A stretch of 64,000 bases of DNA from Henckelia pumila (lineage: Eukaryota; Streptophyta; Magnoliopsida; Lamiales; Gesneriaceae): contig NC_133121.1 of the NCBI RefSeq assembly GCF_033568475.1, positions 3,658,001 to 3,722,000 of the forward strand. The letters are read 5' to 3'. This document shows, piece by piece, positions 24,870 to 36,619 of this stretch; within the stretch, counting starts at the first letter, position 1; each line of letters begins with the position of its first letter. The notes under the pieces are model-generated. The model saw only the letters and a list, made by a program, of their open reading frames with translations, was not told where the DNA came from and did not search any database. The translations under genes were made by a program, and so were the position numbers.

Positions 24870-25219
24870 CTTGCGAAGATATATATATTTACGCGAAAGT
24901 GATGTTATTTATATTAATTGTTGATAATTTTCATTTTATGATAAATATAATTTTGATCCTCATGTAGTTTGTACAACAAACACCAATTTAATAATTCATC
25001 CAAATTCAACTAATATTCACATATCCGGCCCATCTCAGAGATTTGAGTTTCCAAAATCAGGATTCATTTCTCTCCTGTCAAAATTTGAAAAAATCTTTTC
25101 TTGGTAGCTGGCTGGTTAGTTTGGTTCGAGGGGAAAAGCTTCGCCATTTTGGTCGTCAACCATGTTCGGATTTCTCGAATGACGAGGACGAAGCTTTAAC
25201 GACTAGTTGCCGGTGATTG
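24870..25219 (+). promoter_or_regulatory. Upstream region of FOLT1
   Basis: AT-rich spacer passing into a more GC-balanced leader (about 25080-25219) before the FOLT1 ATG. No distinct TATA box is evident, as is common for housekeeping genes. Confidence 0.4.
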
Positions 25220-28200
25220 ATGGCTGCAGACTGGCAGTGGGAGAATGCCGCCGCTGGCGCTGCTGCAGGCCTTGCCACTGTTTCCTTCTCTCACCCACTC
25301 GACGTTATACGCACCCGCTTTCAAGGTGTTTGTTGTCATCCATATTAATATACATTTTGTTCGTGATAATCGTTAATTATTGGTTTGATGTTGAGGCAGT
25401 GAACGACGGGCGATCATTGAACCTCCCTACCTACAAAAACACTCCTCATGCACTCTTCACTATTGCTCGTACCGAGGTTTGTTCTGCTTGATGAACTCGA
25501 GCCTTGCCAACACTTCAATTAATCATTTTTGTCTAGATTCTTTTCCCACATTTATCATTTGCGAGTCTTTTTTATTTAACCCTGTCTGCTGAAAGGATAT
25601 TGTTATACATATCTTGAAGTGGAATGAAGTTCATTGAACAGATGATCGATCAGTGTTGACTCAAAAAATTGCATCGCACCCACCACCGAAATTGTCCCGG
25701 TTAAAATAAATCGCATCTGAGTTGCCTGAGGTTGATCTTTTAAAGTGGAATGATTTTTTTAATCAGTAGTAGAATTTGTTTCTGATATGCTCATTGAATT
25801 CATAATCGAAAAGTTACTTGGTCTGAAGGTGGCCAGGTACTTGTTTTAGGTACATTCCAAATGCTAAATAATCAAATCTCTCGAATCTAGGATGCTTATT
25901 ACCATGATTTTGTTGATGCATTGTTAGAAAAGAACTTGCTGTTTCTGTTTAGTGTGTACTCAGTTATAACATCCTAGATTCGAATTATCATTTTTGCTTC
26001 AGGGTTTTAGAGGACTATATGCTGGTTTCTACCCTGCTGTTCTTGGATCTACTGTTTCTTGGGCTTTATATTTCTACTTGTAAGCATCGATATCAGAGTT
26101 GTATCCTACTGAATATTGCTTAACCACGCATTCAAAACTTCTGGTTTAAAAACATCTTTTCCTTTGTACTTGGAGTGCCAGAAGTAAATATGGACTGCCT
26201 TGTATGCACATATTTATTTTTTTTTGTTGGAGTGGTCATCATCGAATGAGTTCACTGCTCAGCAGCAACTGCTCAAAATTTTACTTATTTTATTTGTTAG
26301 TCTTAAATGAAAATTTACCCATGTATCAACGGTGACTAGAATCCAGCACATCAATCACGGGAAACTGTTTCCTTACCACTGGGCTAATTGTTTTAACCAC
26401 ATTTCGGCTCATTACTTCCTTCTTCCTTTGAACTTTATCGTGTAGTCCATCATAAAATATATTCACGCCAGTGACGGATTTGATGAAAATATATTTTGTG
26501 TATTTGAGTCTTTTGATTCTCAAATGCATAAAATATATTTTTTGTATTTGAATCCTTTGATTTCTGGCAATGTTAGCGTACTAACCATGCAGAACAGATT
26601 GTTTTGATTGTTGGAGTTGTATCACTTATTGTTTTGCTTGTGCTATCAGCTTTGCCTCTAAATTGATTACTAGACATGTAGGATGTATTTATATCCATAT
26701 GGCTCATCAGCTTTGCCTCTAGACTGATTTACTAAACATGTAGGATGCCTTTATATCCATATGTTTGGAACATAAGTTGATGGCCTTATATTATTTTCAG
26801 CTACAGCAAGGCCAAGCAACGATATTTGAGAAGCCGGGATGTGCTCAGCCCAGGTTTTCATCTTGCATCAGCTGCTGAAGCAGGAGGTTTGGTCAGTAAG
26901 CTTCCAATGTGTGAAATAGGATGTGTATGCTAATATTTATGTAGTCAGCTTGCCATGTTCCATAACTGCAGGGTTTGCATCGCAACTGCAAGGACATGTA
27001 AAAAAAATTAGATTACTTCAATTTGCTTATTGTCACATGGAAAGGGAAATTTTCAAGGACCAGAGTCCACAAAGTTTTGTTTTGAAAGAGAATCAGATGT
27101 ACTGCCAGTGTTCTATTCTTCACAAACATAATCTTATAAAGTTAAAGTTATTATTCTTATGTATTTTAAATGAAAAGGTTGTAGCATATCAACTCTACTG
27201 AACAGTTGGCTAATGTAGGTCAATAAGCCATAATTATTTTTAAAGTGTATCTTTCTCTATAGAGTGATGCGTTTAGGTCTCCATCCTTTGTTTGAAAATT
27301 TTAGTTTGGCAACCATCAAACATAAAAAAAAATCTCAGTCCTTTGTTGATTGAAAACTTCTGAGGATAAATATTTATATGGGCTTGTGGAGAAGAATTGG
27401 TTTGCAAGTGATTCATTGCAGGTGTCCTTGCTCTTTGGTTTCTGTTAGTTTCATCTACATTCTTCGAAGGAATTTTAGTTTGGACATCTAAAGTCATTTC
27501 AGTACTATCTTGCTTATAAAACACATTTGTGGCTTGTTTAGGTCTGTTTCTGCACCAATCCAATTTGGCTGGTGAAAACAAGGTTGCAGCTTCAGACTCC
27601 TCTGCAAGCTCGTCCATATTCTGGTTTTCATGGTCCGTTTAATTTCTTATTGGCATTCTGTTAATTTGATTTATTTTATGCCAATGATATACATTACTTA
27701 CTCGGTTCTATATAGTTGTGATTTGTGATTTTAAGGTAAGGCTATTATTTTCTATTTTCAGGAAATTGATGGTTATGCTTTTCTTTTCCTGAACCATCAT
27801 AAAAATTAACTTCTTTGTGAATTATATTTGAATTTTGCTTATACTGAAAGTTCGTGATTTTATAAAAACACCTGCCTGTGAATATGGGCAAGATCAACCG
27901 GTACTAATGGTTGCCTGGGAATATGGGCAAGATCAACCGGTACTAATGGTTTAATTTTTTACTTAAAGTTTGCGTAACTTCTATTTTTTTTGTTTTTATG
28001 ATACTAGATTCTAGTGGAGTTTTAGTTTTGCTGTAACAAATGATCTTACGTGACTTTACCCAGTTGAATTTGGTTGGTCCAACAGCGAAAAGCTATAAGT
28101 TAAACCAGGTAAACCGGTGAAGAAAAGACTCATGGATTATTTATGGGGAATTGATTTCCATTCTAATGAGCTGTGTGCGGTTCTTTTTAATGCTCGACAA

Positions 28201-30873
28201 CATAGGTTGTCAAAATGAACTGTGTGTAGTTTGTAAAGAAAGGTTAATATCGACACATGTTGGTGTGTTTAGATTTAAATTTATTCAAGCTGTGCAAATA
28301 TACATTTATGATAGGAATCATCAATGTGCATAGCCGCATAGGGTTCAGTTAGCTGCCTCTCTCTGGCCTGCGGTTCCGGCATACAAGTTTCTGGAATAAT
28401 TTCGATCGAAAGTCAAGTTGAAGGGTTTGAAGATGATGTTTATGCTCATTTAATCATCAATGTGCCAATGCTATGCCAACTAGATTAAGAAAGTGTGGCA
28501 TATTATTTTTCTTATGATGTATGTTATTCCTGGTTCGCATGATTATTCTCTTATATTTTTATTTACTCAATGCAATTTTGGGATTTCTTTTGATTCTTTT
28601 ATCTATGAAATTTTGAAATATATTTGTAAATATAATGCAATTTTGGGATTTCTTTTGATTCTTGTATCTGTGAAATTTTGAAATATATTTGTAAATATAA
28701 TGCAATTTTGGGATTTCTTTTGATTCTTTTATCTATGGAAATTTGAAATATATTTGTAAATATAATACAATTTTAGGATTTCTTTGATTCTTTTATCTAT
28801 GATTATAATTTACAAATATATTTCAAAATTTCCTACGTCTTTTGGATTTTAGATGCTTTAAGAACCATACTAAAAGAAGAGGGGTGGAGGGCTCTGTACA
28901 GAGGACTCATGCCTGGTCTTTTTCTGGTTTGATCTTCTCATCCATCCTATTTTGTTTCTGTGGTTTCTTCTGACCGCTACATGATAAAAACAAAACCTGT
29001 AGGGGCGACAACGTATTTTTTTTCACAGTTATATATTGTTTCTATATCCTGAATAGACCTAAATAAATTGGGTGGAAGATTTTAACACTCCTGTTTAGGA
29101 TTTTGGAAAAAAGAGAAAAAAGAAAAATCAGCCACATTTGGCCGAATCCCCATTAATTAATCATTTGCCTGGTCTTTTTCTGGTTTGATCTTCTCATCCA
29201 TCCTATTTTGTTTCTGTGGTTTCTTCTGACCGCTACATGATAAGAACAAAACCTGTAGGGGCGACAACGTATTTTTTTTCACAGTTATATATTGTTTCTA
29301 TATCCTGAATAGACCTAAATAAATTGGGTGGAAGATTTTAACACTCCTGTTTAGGATTTTGGAAAAAAGAGAAAAAAGAAAAATCAGCCACATTTGGCCG
29401 AACCCCCATTAATTAATCATTTGCCTGGTCTTTTTCTGGTTTGATCTTCTCATCCATCCTATTTTGTTTCTGTGGTTTCTTCTGACCGCTACATGATAAA
29501 AACAAAACCTGTAGGGGCGACAACGTATTTTTTTTCACAGTTATATATTGTTTCTATATCCTGAATAGACCTAAATAAATTGGGTGGAAGATTTTAACAC
29601 TCCTGTTAAGGATTTTGGAAAAAAGAGAAAAAAGAAAAATCAGCCACATTTGGCCGAACCCCCATTAATTAATCATCATTAAACTAAAATCAAGGAGGGA
29701 AGCACCTTCATTTTTTACACAACTTATTTATAAATGTTCTGGAGATTCAAGTAACTTGGTGGTTTTTTGCCGTTTCAGCAGGTTACACATGGTGCTATTC
29801 AATTTACTGCATATGAGGAACTTCGCAAAGTTGTTATCAATATTAGGACTGAAGAAGGTGGAGATAATTTTAATGCTGCTGATGATCATCTATTGGTTAG
29901 TCTCTGAACCAGTGTTTTTTCCTTCTCTCTCAAAATAAGTTACATCCATAGAAGTCATGTCTCTGCATTTTATTATTCATATTTTCTGAACAAAGATCAA
30001 AAGGAAAATGAGAAATTTTTGGCGTGAAATTGATTTCTAAGCTAGGGATTTTTCTTGCATTTTGGTGTACAGGATTCATTCGACTATGCAGTATTAGGGG
30101 CATCATCAAAATTGAGTGCCATTCTTTTGACATATCCATTTCAGGTAAGGCTGAAATGTGAAAACGCTCTTTGTACTTGTAGTAAATTATACCTTTTCAT
30201 GATACATAAGTGATACATTTGCCTGTCTTCTTTGTTGGATGTGGTTGAATGACATCTTACAGGTTATCCGCTCTAGATTGCAGGTGACAAGCTTTCCCTT
30301 CTCATTTTTTTTTCTATGGAAGTGTTTCTTGTCTTAGTGAAAAAAATTGGTTTAAATAAAGCAAACAAACTCGATATGCTAACTAACTTTTTTGGATCTT
30401 ATTTTCTTTGCATTGGCCAATCATTTTTTTCTGAACTGTAGCAACGCCCAAGCATTGAAGGGATTCCAAGATATATGGATAGCTGGCACGTAGTGAAGGA
30501 AACTGCACGGTGAGACTTAACATCATCCTATGTCTCCGTGTATAATCGGAATCTTTGTCCATGTTTTCTGTATACTTTGTTTCAATAATTCGAAACGAAG
30601 TTACCTGTGAAGGACTTTAAGTATAATGGTTAATGTATATATATCTACTCAATGTTTGATACAATTTGTGAAAGAAGTCTTTAATGACAAGGAGTCCACG
30701 ATATTTCGATGTTCATTCATTTTCCTCTTTGGCTCAACCACAGATTCGAGGGTCTACGAGGTTTTTACAAAGGTATCACTGCAAACGTGCTGAAGAATGC
30801 TCCTGCTGCTTCGATAACTTTTATCGTGTATGAGAATGTGCTAAATATGCTCAAACTGAGGAAGGAATCATGA
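25220..30873 (+). CDS. FOLT1: Folate transporter 1, chloroplastic (mitochondrial carrier family)
   Basis: Eleven exons: 25220-25325, 25400-25476, 26003-26079, 26801-26891, 27542-27623, 28853-28926, 29782-29895 (or from 29779), 30073-30144, 30263-30283, 30442-30509 and 30744-30873. They join in frame to about 303 residues, close to Arabidopsis FOLT1 (At5g66380). Three carrier repeats are marked by HPLDVIRTRFQ (residues 25-35), NPIWLVKTRLQLQ and YPFQVIRSRLQQ. Other family landmarks are GLYAGFYPAVLGSTVSW, HGAIQFTAYEELRK and FYKGITANVLKNAPAASITF. FOLT1 imports folates across the plastid envelope. Exon 9 is a 21-nt microexon encoding VIRSRLQ. The exon 7 acceptor is CAGCAG, allowing inclusion or loss of one glutamine. 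The intron after exon 6 holds a recent tandem repeat. Confidence 0.93.
26646..26770. repeat. Tandem duplication in a FOLT1 intron
   Basis: A roughly 60-bp unit starting CAGCTTTGCCTCTA and ending TTTATATCCATATG occurs twice in a row, at about 26648 and 26709, with a few differences. Confidence 0.7.
28571..28803. repeat. 65-bp tandem repeat, about 3.5 copies, FOLT1 intron 5
   Basis: Units starting TGCAATTTTGGGATTTCTTT begin at 28571, 28636, 28701 and (as TACAATTTTAGG) 28766. The following TTACAAATATATTTCAAAAT (about 28809) is the inverse of the unit's GAAATATATTTGTAAAT block, so the array can fold against its 3' neighbour. Confidence 0.85.
28911..29676 (+). repeat. 256-bp tandem triplication including the end of FOLT1 exon 6
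   Basis: Three nearly identical units begin at 28911, 29167 and 29423, each starting GCCTGGTCTTTTTCTGGTTT. The first unit includes the last 16 nt of exon 6 and its GT donor; units 2 and 3 carry the same exon tail and donor inside the intron. I see only a few substitutions between units, so the expansion is recent. Confidence 0.93.
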
Positions 30874-31356
30874 TTTTTTTGTTTTGACTCTTTTCCCATT
30901 CGTTCAATTCTTTCTGTAAAATATCGAGCTCATTTTGATCTTTGTTGTGTTAGTGGATATATTGGAGTCTATATATATGATTAAAATAGACTTTTTTTTT
31001 TCCAGCTCTAGACATGACAGACTCGATGTTATGGTAGACGAGTTAAATTCTTTACTAATGAGTTACAAACTTGGTTTGTGTTCGTAAATTTGTATTACTA
31101 CCGCCGAATTATTTTATATGTTGCATTTATATCCAGCAATTAAAGTTTTATTAAGTTCAAAATATTATTTGATTATAAAAACACTGTTATGTTTTAATTC
31201 AAAGGTTTTAATTTTTAAATATTTTTGTAGCAAATAATATGCTAAAACCGAAGAAAAAAAAACAATTCTTATCATTATTTTAAAATTGATGGGCAGAATA
31301 AAAGTCATTTTCAACATAGTTACCAAATTATCAATATTCAATCTTAAAACCTGGAG
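30874..31356. other. Convergent 3' flanks of FOLT1 and DIM1B
   Basis: 483 bp of AT-rich sequence separates the stop codons of the two tail-to-tail genes and should contain both 3' untranslated regions. Nothing else is recognised. Confidence 0.6.
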
Positions 31357-32558
31357 TTACAGCAGATCATCATCAGAAGCAAGAAAGGCCGAATCACACG
31401 AACCATTTTGCTTCCCTTGATCGTGAAAATATATCCCAGCTCCATTCAAAAGACGCAGCAACCTCAGAAATTCATCATTACATAGTTTTGAAGGCCTCTT
31501 GTCCAAAAACCCGCCTGATTCTAAAATACTGATGATTTTCTCTTTAAACAAGCTCGCGCTAGTGCTCGAACTCAAATTCGAGTCTCCTTCGGTGTGCATC
31601 CGGTTATTCTCTCGTTTCAGCCCAACAGCCCTCGACAAGTTCATCAGCTCAATCAACTTCTTCTTTTGCTTAAAAATGGCACCTAAAGTTTTGTTTTTCT
31701 TGCCAAAACAAGTTCTTGTAAATGCCCACCATTCGTTGAGGTCCACATTTGGGATATCAGTCTTTGGATAGATTTTAACCACAGAAGAATCAACTTTTGG
31801 GCATGGAACAAAGTCCCTTTTGCTCACATCCATTACAAATTCTACATCAGCCAGTAACTTCATGTTCACAGCTAATCTGTTGAACTCCGAGTCGCCATGA
31901 TTTGCTAGCAGTCTCCTGGCAAACTCTTTCTGAAGTAGCAGCGTAGCACTTCTAAACGGATTTGTGTTTGACCTGAACACTAATTTAGCCAACAGAGGCG
32001 AAGATATGCCGTATGGAATATTAGCCACGACGAGATTGAATTCTGGAAACTCAGTCTTCAAAGCATCACCACAGATCAACTGTGCCAGCAAACAACGATT
32101 AATTGACAAATGATATACCATAAGACAACCAGTCAAACACTTGATGCGCATATTGAGAACATAAGCAAACTCCCTCAACTCACATTCAGGCGATCATGGA
32201 GCCCAGACTGAGCGGCGCGTTGGCCAAGAATGTCGACCATACGCTTGTCGATTTCGATGGCGACAACTTTTTTGGCCACCTGAAGGAGCTTGAGGGTGAG
32301 ATTTCCAGTACCGGGACCGATTTCCAAAACAGTATCTTCGGGGTTTATGTTGGATGTCGCTACAATGGCATCAAGAACTCGGGAGTTGGTGAGAAGATGC
32401 TGGCCCCTGCTCTTGAGCAATTGCACTACATGCCCATTATCCCTTTCTCCTCCATCTTTCTTGAGTTTGATCTTTGGATAACTGGGTTTGGCCCTAAGCC
32501 ATCGCCGGAATAAATGAAATCTTGAGTTGCTGATAAAGATTTTGGAGATCAACAACAT
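31357..32558 (-). CDS. DIM1B: Mitochondrial rRNA adenine N6,N6-dimethyltransferase (KsgA/Dim1 family)
   Basis: Two exons on the minus strand, 32558-32184 and 32079-31357, encode 365 residues. The ATG at 32556-32558 is the first in frame. The N terminus (MLLISKIFISNSRFHLFRRW) is basic and hydrophobic, without acids, as expected of a mitochondrial presequence. Family motifs: QHLLTNSRVLD, the S-adenosylmethionine loop EIGPGTGNLT (about residues 75-84), VVAIEIDKRM, the catalytic NIPYG (about 143-147), LLLQKEFARRLLA and CFGKKNKTLGAIFKQKKK. It closely follows Arabidopsis DIM1B (At5g66360), which dimethylates two adjacent adenosines near the 3' end of mitochondrial small-subunit rRNA. The other plant paralogues (nucleolar DIM1A, plastid PFC1) fit less well. 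No lesion seen. Confidence 0.93.
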
Positions 32559-33060
32559 TCGATATTTGTTCAATCAAAACTAACGAGTCAATTTAAGACG
32601 GAAGAATGTGTATCGTATGGTATTGTATTGAGTGATATTTGGAATAAGAATGAGCTGATGTTTAATGAAAGTTTTATTAAATATGACATTCTTGTTCGTG
32701 GGGTATAAACATCTGAGGTATGCATAAATATTGAATTTGAGATGCTTCTCTTCTCCTTCTTGATTGCGAAGGAAATACTCATTATGATTACAACAAATTT
32801 CTTTAAAATTATTTAGATTTGGAATCAAATTCGAGCAGTCATGTGATACAATATGAATCGTCGCCCGATAATCTCACGGGATATGAATATTGCACTGCCC
32901 AGTCAATGGAAAGTAACATGTATTGAGCATAAATTTCTTCCCATCAACTCGACGTCCACTCTTCACTCCAGTTCGCGAACATAATCATGCACTCAAAGTA
33001 ACCTTTTACATGAGAGAGAGCTGAAAGGCCACACTACGTAAGCTGTGAGTTTAACCACCT

Positions 33061-35616
33061 TCAACTACCAATTTCTCCACTCGGCAGTGTATCATCTAGT
33101 GTCGGGTTGCATTCTCCATTAGCAATGGCAACACACAGAGCCTTCCAAATGGGAACTAACATTTTGACGGGAGGATATAATCCCTAGAATCCAAGATCAA
33201 GGAGTCATAAACTTTATTCGAAACTATTCTGTTAACTTTGAACCAAACGAAAGAACGGTAGAATTCATTCATTATATAACAAAATTTAAATGGGAAAAAC
33301 GTAGGATCACTTAAAGGAATGACGATCGCATAAACACATGGGTCATCAGCGCTTCATGTTATTTCTCGAACAAAAAAGCCTTACCTAAAACATCAACTTA
33401 CCTTGAACACCGGTAAAAGTTCTTCCTCTCCACGTACAATCAGAGATAAACTCCAGTAACAAGAGAACGGTGTGACACATTCAACTAGTACAGGTTTCAA
33501 AATCTTGCTGATTGGAACAAAGCGGCGAACTGTTCTCCCGCTGATTTGAACAAAATAAAAACGGACGGGTTTAGGACAGAAAGTATATAGAAACATCCCG
33601 ATTCCTTACTATCCTTACAGGTGTTAAAAAAAACCACGCCACGGCTTTGTCGTAAATTTAATCTATAGTAATTTATAGAAACGTGAGAAAAACTTGGAAA
33701 AGCTACCTGATCCTTCAGAAAAAGGAAAAAAAAAACCCGAGGCCAGATTATAATATACTAGACAATCCATTAACTTCAGATGTCTCAACAGATAGAAGTG
33801 ACACAAATACTAGCTACCACATTTTTTGAGGGTAGATAGTTTCAGATAAAGAATCACTCTTTCAAAATGCCTTTGAAAAGAAGGCGACGGCAATAATCAA
33901 CACAAATCCATCTATTCGGGAAAGTGGAAACCTAGTACACTGAGGATTTCCTCATCTCCCCCACCCCACCCCACACCCCCACCCCCACCCCAAAAAAAAA
34001 AAAAAGAAAAAGATAAACTTGAAGTTATTAATGAATGGCCATGCTTATAGCAAAAGATGCAGAGTTACACTTTTAGAATAAAAAAGGAATACCTTCTAAA
34101 CATAGTCTCAAGCTGAACTCCGAAAGCTGCCAAGATTATAACAGACTCTGCTGCATGGAAATTTTAAACCAGAGTTCAAAAAAGATGAAACTAGTCCCGA
34201 TGATAAGACAAGAAAAACAGAAGAGAAGGATGTTAAGCCAATAAATTTGGAAGCATTTCGAAGAAAAGAACTTCCCAAAGTAAAGCCAAGCTTACATCAT
34301 AATCTCCACCACAATCTCCCAAACTATATAGTCTTTCAATTTTAAATCTCTCAGTATAATCATTACTTTGTATTAAACTTTATCTCTTACATTCTCCAAT
34401 ACAATCCACCAAAATACAGCTTTTGAAACATTTTCCAGAACACTCAAAAACACTACGATTTCTCAACGAGAGATCGTCCATGTCATGTTGTTTTCTGTAA
34501 ACAGATTAACAGAATCACTTTTAATAAACACTGAAAAATTTTAGTTGCTACAACCTAACTGATTCCTTTAAGATTCTCAATCCATACGTTCGTATTTTTG
34601 TGCTATTCTAGAACCCAGTTTGTCCTGAATATGAAGCATATTCGTTCTTTTTTCTTGAAGCATATTCATTTTAAAACAATCACATAATTATGCTCCGCAA
34701 ACTCTGGATATGACGACAGATATAGGAGCAAGTAAAATCAGTCGAATACTTGAACTCACAGCAGGTGAGACGACAGAGTTAACAATATTATCGAGGAAAC
34801 AGATTTAACAATGATTATCCTGACAACAAAAAATAAAATCGCAGATGAAACTAAAGCAAAACTAATGAAAAAGTGTTATAAAGTTGAAGGGAAAAAATAT
34901 AACCAGTGACAGTCATCTGGCAAGATAGAATTATGAGTATGACTATTGAGAACCGACAAGGACCACTAGAACATCCAGCATTCATAACTGGCTTTGCTAA
35001 AAAAATAAAAAAGCAGAAGAACAATCTGTTACTCATCAAATATGAATGTCACAACACAGTTCACCACCTTTCTTGATTTGTCTCCTTAATGACACCCATA
35101 AGAGAAAACCAGCAATGATGAAACTCCAAAATGTAACAGCAACTAATGTGCCCTGTGTAAAATAGTTGAAAGACACTTAAATAGCCAGGATGGAAAGTCA
35201 TTGGAAAGATGTAAAATTGTGTTTGAATCAAAAATCAAATTTCGAAGATCCAATCTAATTTAAACTCATCAGATAATAAACAGCTAGCCATCTTAATACC
35301 ATTCCAAATGCTCGGGATTCCTAGTTAAAGCACACATTTTTCCAAGCTAAAGGAATGTTAATGAAAGTTCCATCCAACCAAAAGGAACCGACACTACCAT
35401 TTAAAACCAGACACACACATTAAAAGCAAAGGATACCTGCGGATTATGGAGAGAAAGAAAGCCTGAAATTGCAAGAACCACAGCATACGTGCAGAAATGA
35501 GACATCCTGCACCTATTGGGAACAAAAATATTGTGAAAATCGATGGCTTCAGGTGGGCCTCCGTTCACATCATTTACATATGTGAATCTTCCTCCTCTAA
35601 TAGTAGATTGCCCCAT
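33061..35616 (-). CDS. PIGH: GPI N-acetylglucosaminyltransferase subunit H (PIG-H)
   Basis: Five coding exons on the minus strand: 35616-35437, 35152-35068, 34150-34093, 33540-33402 and 33183-33061, 194 residues, phases consistent. The order is an N-terminal cytosolic part (RFTYVNDVNGGPPEAIDFH), two membrane segments forming a hairpin (SHFCTYAVVLAISGFLSL; TLVAVTFWSFIIAGFLLWV), then the PIG-H domain (ESVIILAAFGVQLE; RRFVPISKILKPVLVECVT; YWSLSLIVRGEEELLPVFK; PPVKMLVPIWKALC). PIG-H is a non-catalytic subunit of the ER complex that adds GlcNAc to phosphatidylinositol in the first step of GPI-anchor synthesis. Arabidopsis has one similar gene (At4g35530, recalled). Upstream exons at about 36260-36490 are probably 5' untranslated. 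Confidence 0.88.
33956..34004 (-). other. G-rich intronic tract in PIG-H
   Basis: On the minus (transcribed) strand this is a run of GGGG/GGGGG blocks separated by single T residues, preceded by 14 T. It lies in the intron between exons 34150-34093 and 33540-33402, about 90 bp from the donor. Five or more G-runs in about 35 nt fit a G-quadruplex motif. Confidence 0.7.
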
Positions 35617-36619
35617 CTCACTTCCACTATACTGTCTGAACTGATGAGGTAACAAAAATGGGGAGAATTCTAACTGTAATATGAACACCAGCTGCTTTGT
35701 GCATGTGAAACTTGAGCGCTCAAATTCCCCGTGTCCTTTAAAATCATCCAAGTCCAAATAACGCGGAGCAGCTGAAAAAAACAAATTTTACCTAGAAATC
35801 GAGAATTGAATTTAGAATTTTAGAACTGTATTGAAGGGAAAAATCTTTTAAATATTCATTTAGGCATTTTAACTTCCTAAATCTCAATATTTTATTAAAA
35901 TACCTAAACTCTCGATTTCTAGGCATTTTAGAACTGTTTAGGCATTTTAACTTCCTAAATCTCGATATTTGATTAAAATACCTAAACTCAAATAATTTCT
36001 AATTTAATTCATCGCAACAATATTTTTTTAGCTTTAAACGACGCTGAACGAATATTTAAGAGATTTGCCTTTCAATACACTTCTAATTTCAATACACTTC
36101 TAAATTTCTCAATTCATCGACATTAGTTTTAAATATTTGACTAAAGCTTCTACAATCATATATTGCATCACTAATTCACGGCAATGCTCAATTATTGAAT
36201 ATACAACTCTAAAATTCACAATATCTAATGTTTTTAACAAACTGAAATTTTCGAGAATTGTACCTCCAAGTAGCCGAATTTTCAGATCCTACAAACATTA
36301 ACCAGATAAATAATCAATAACAAGCTAATTATCAATCCAAAACTCAGTTCATTCGAAGTAGGTAAATTCTTTACCCGAGACAGGCTACTATACAGACTTT
36401 TAAGGCTGAAGATAAACGAATTTTTACTCTCAAAACTCGAAGCAAGGTCGAGCTAGGTGGTTCCCGGCGGCACTGCGACTGAACTCAACCAGAGAAGTCA
36501 CAAACGGAAACTGGGATTGACGCATTTCTGTCTCCGCTTAAAATAGTCACCCACAACTTGAACTCACTATTTCCAGCTGCAATGATGGCCGTAAGATCAC
36601 CGGAGAATCGCGAACAAAT

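Noticed and set aside
27273-27617. 114-codon minus-strand frame inside FOLT1
   Set aside because: It overlaps FOLT1 exon 5 and intron in antisense and has no recognisable family.
28571-28803. Satellite or CRISPR-type array in FOLT1 intron 5
   Set aside because: Units are contiguous 65-bp tandem copies in an intron, without unique spacers.
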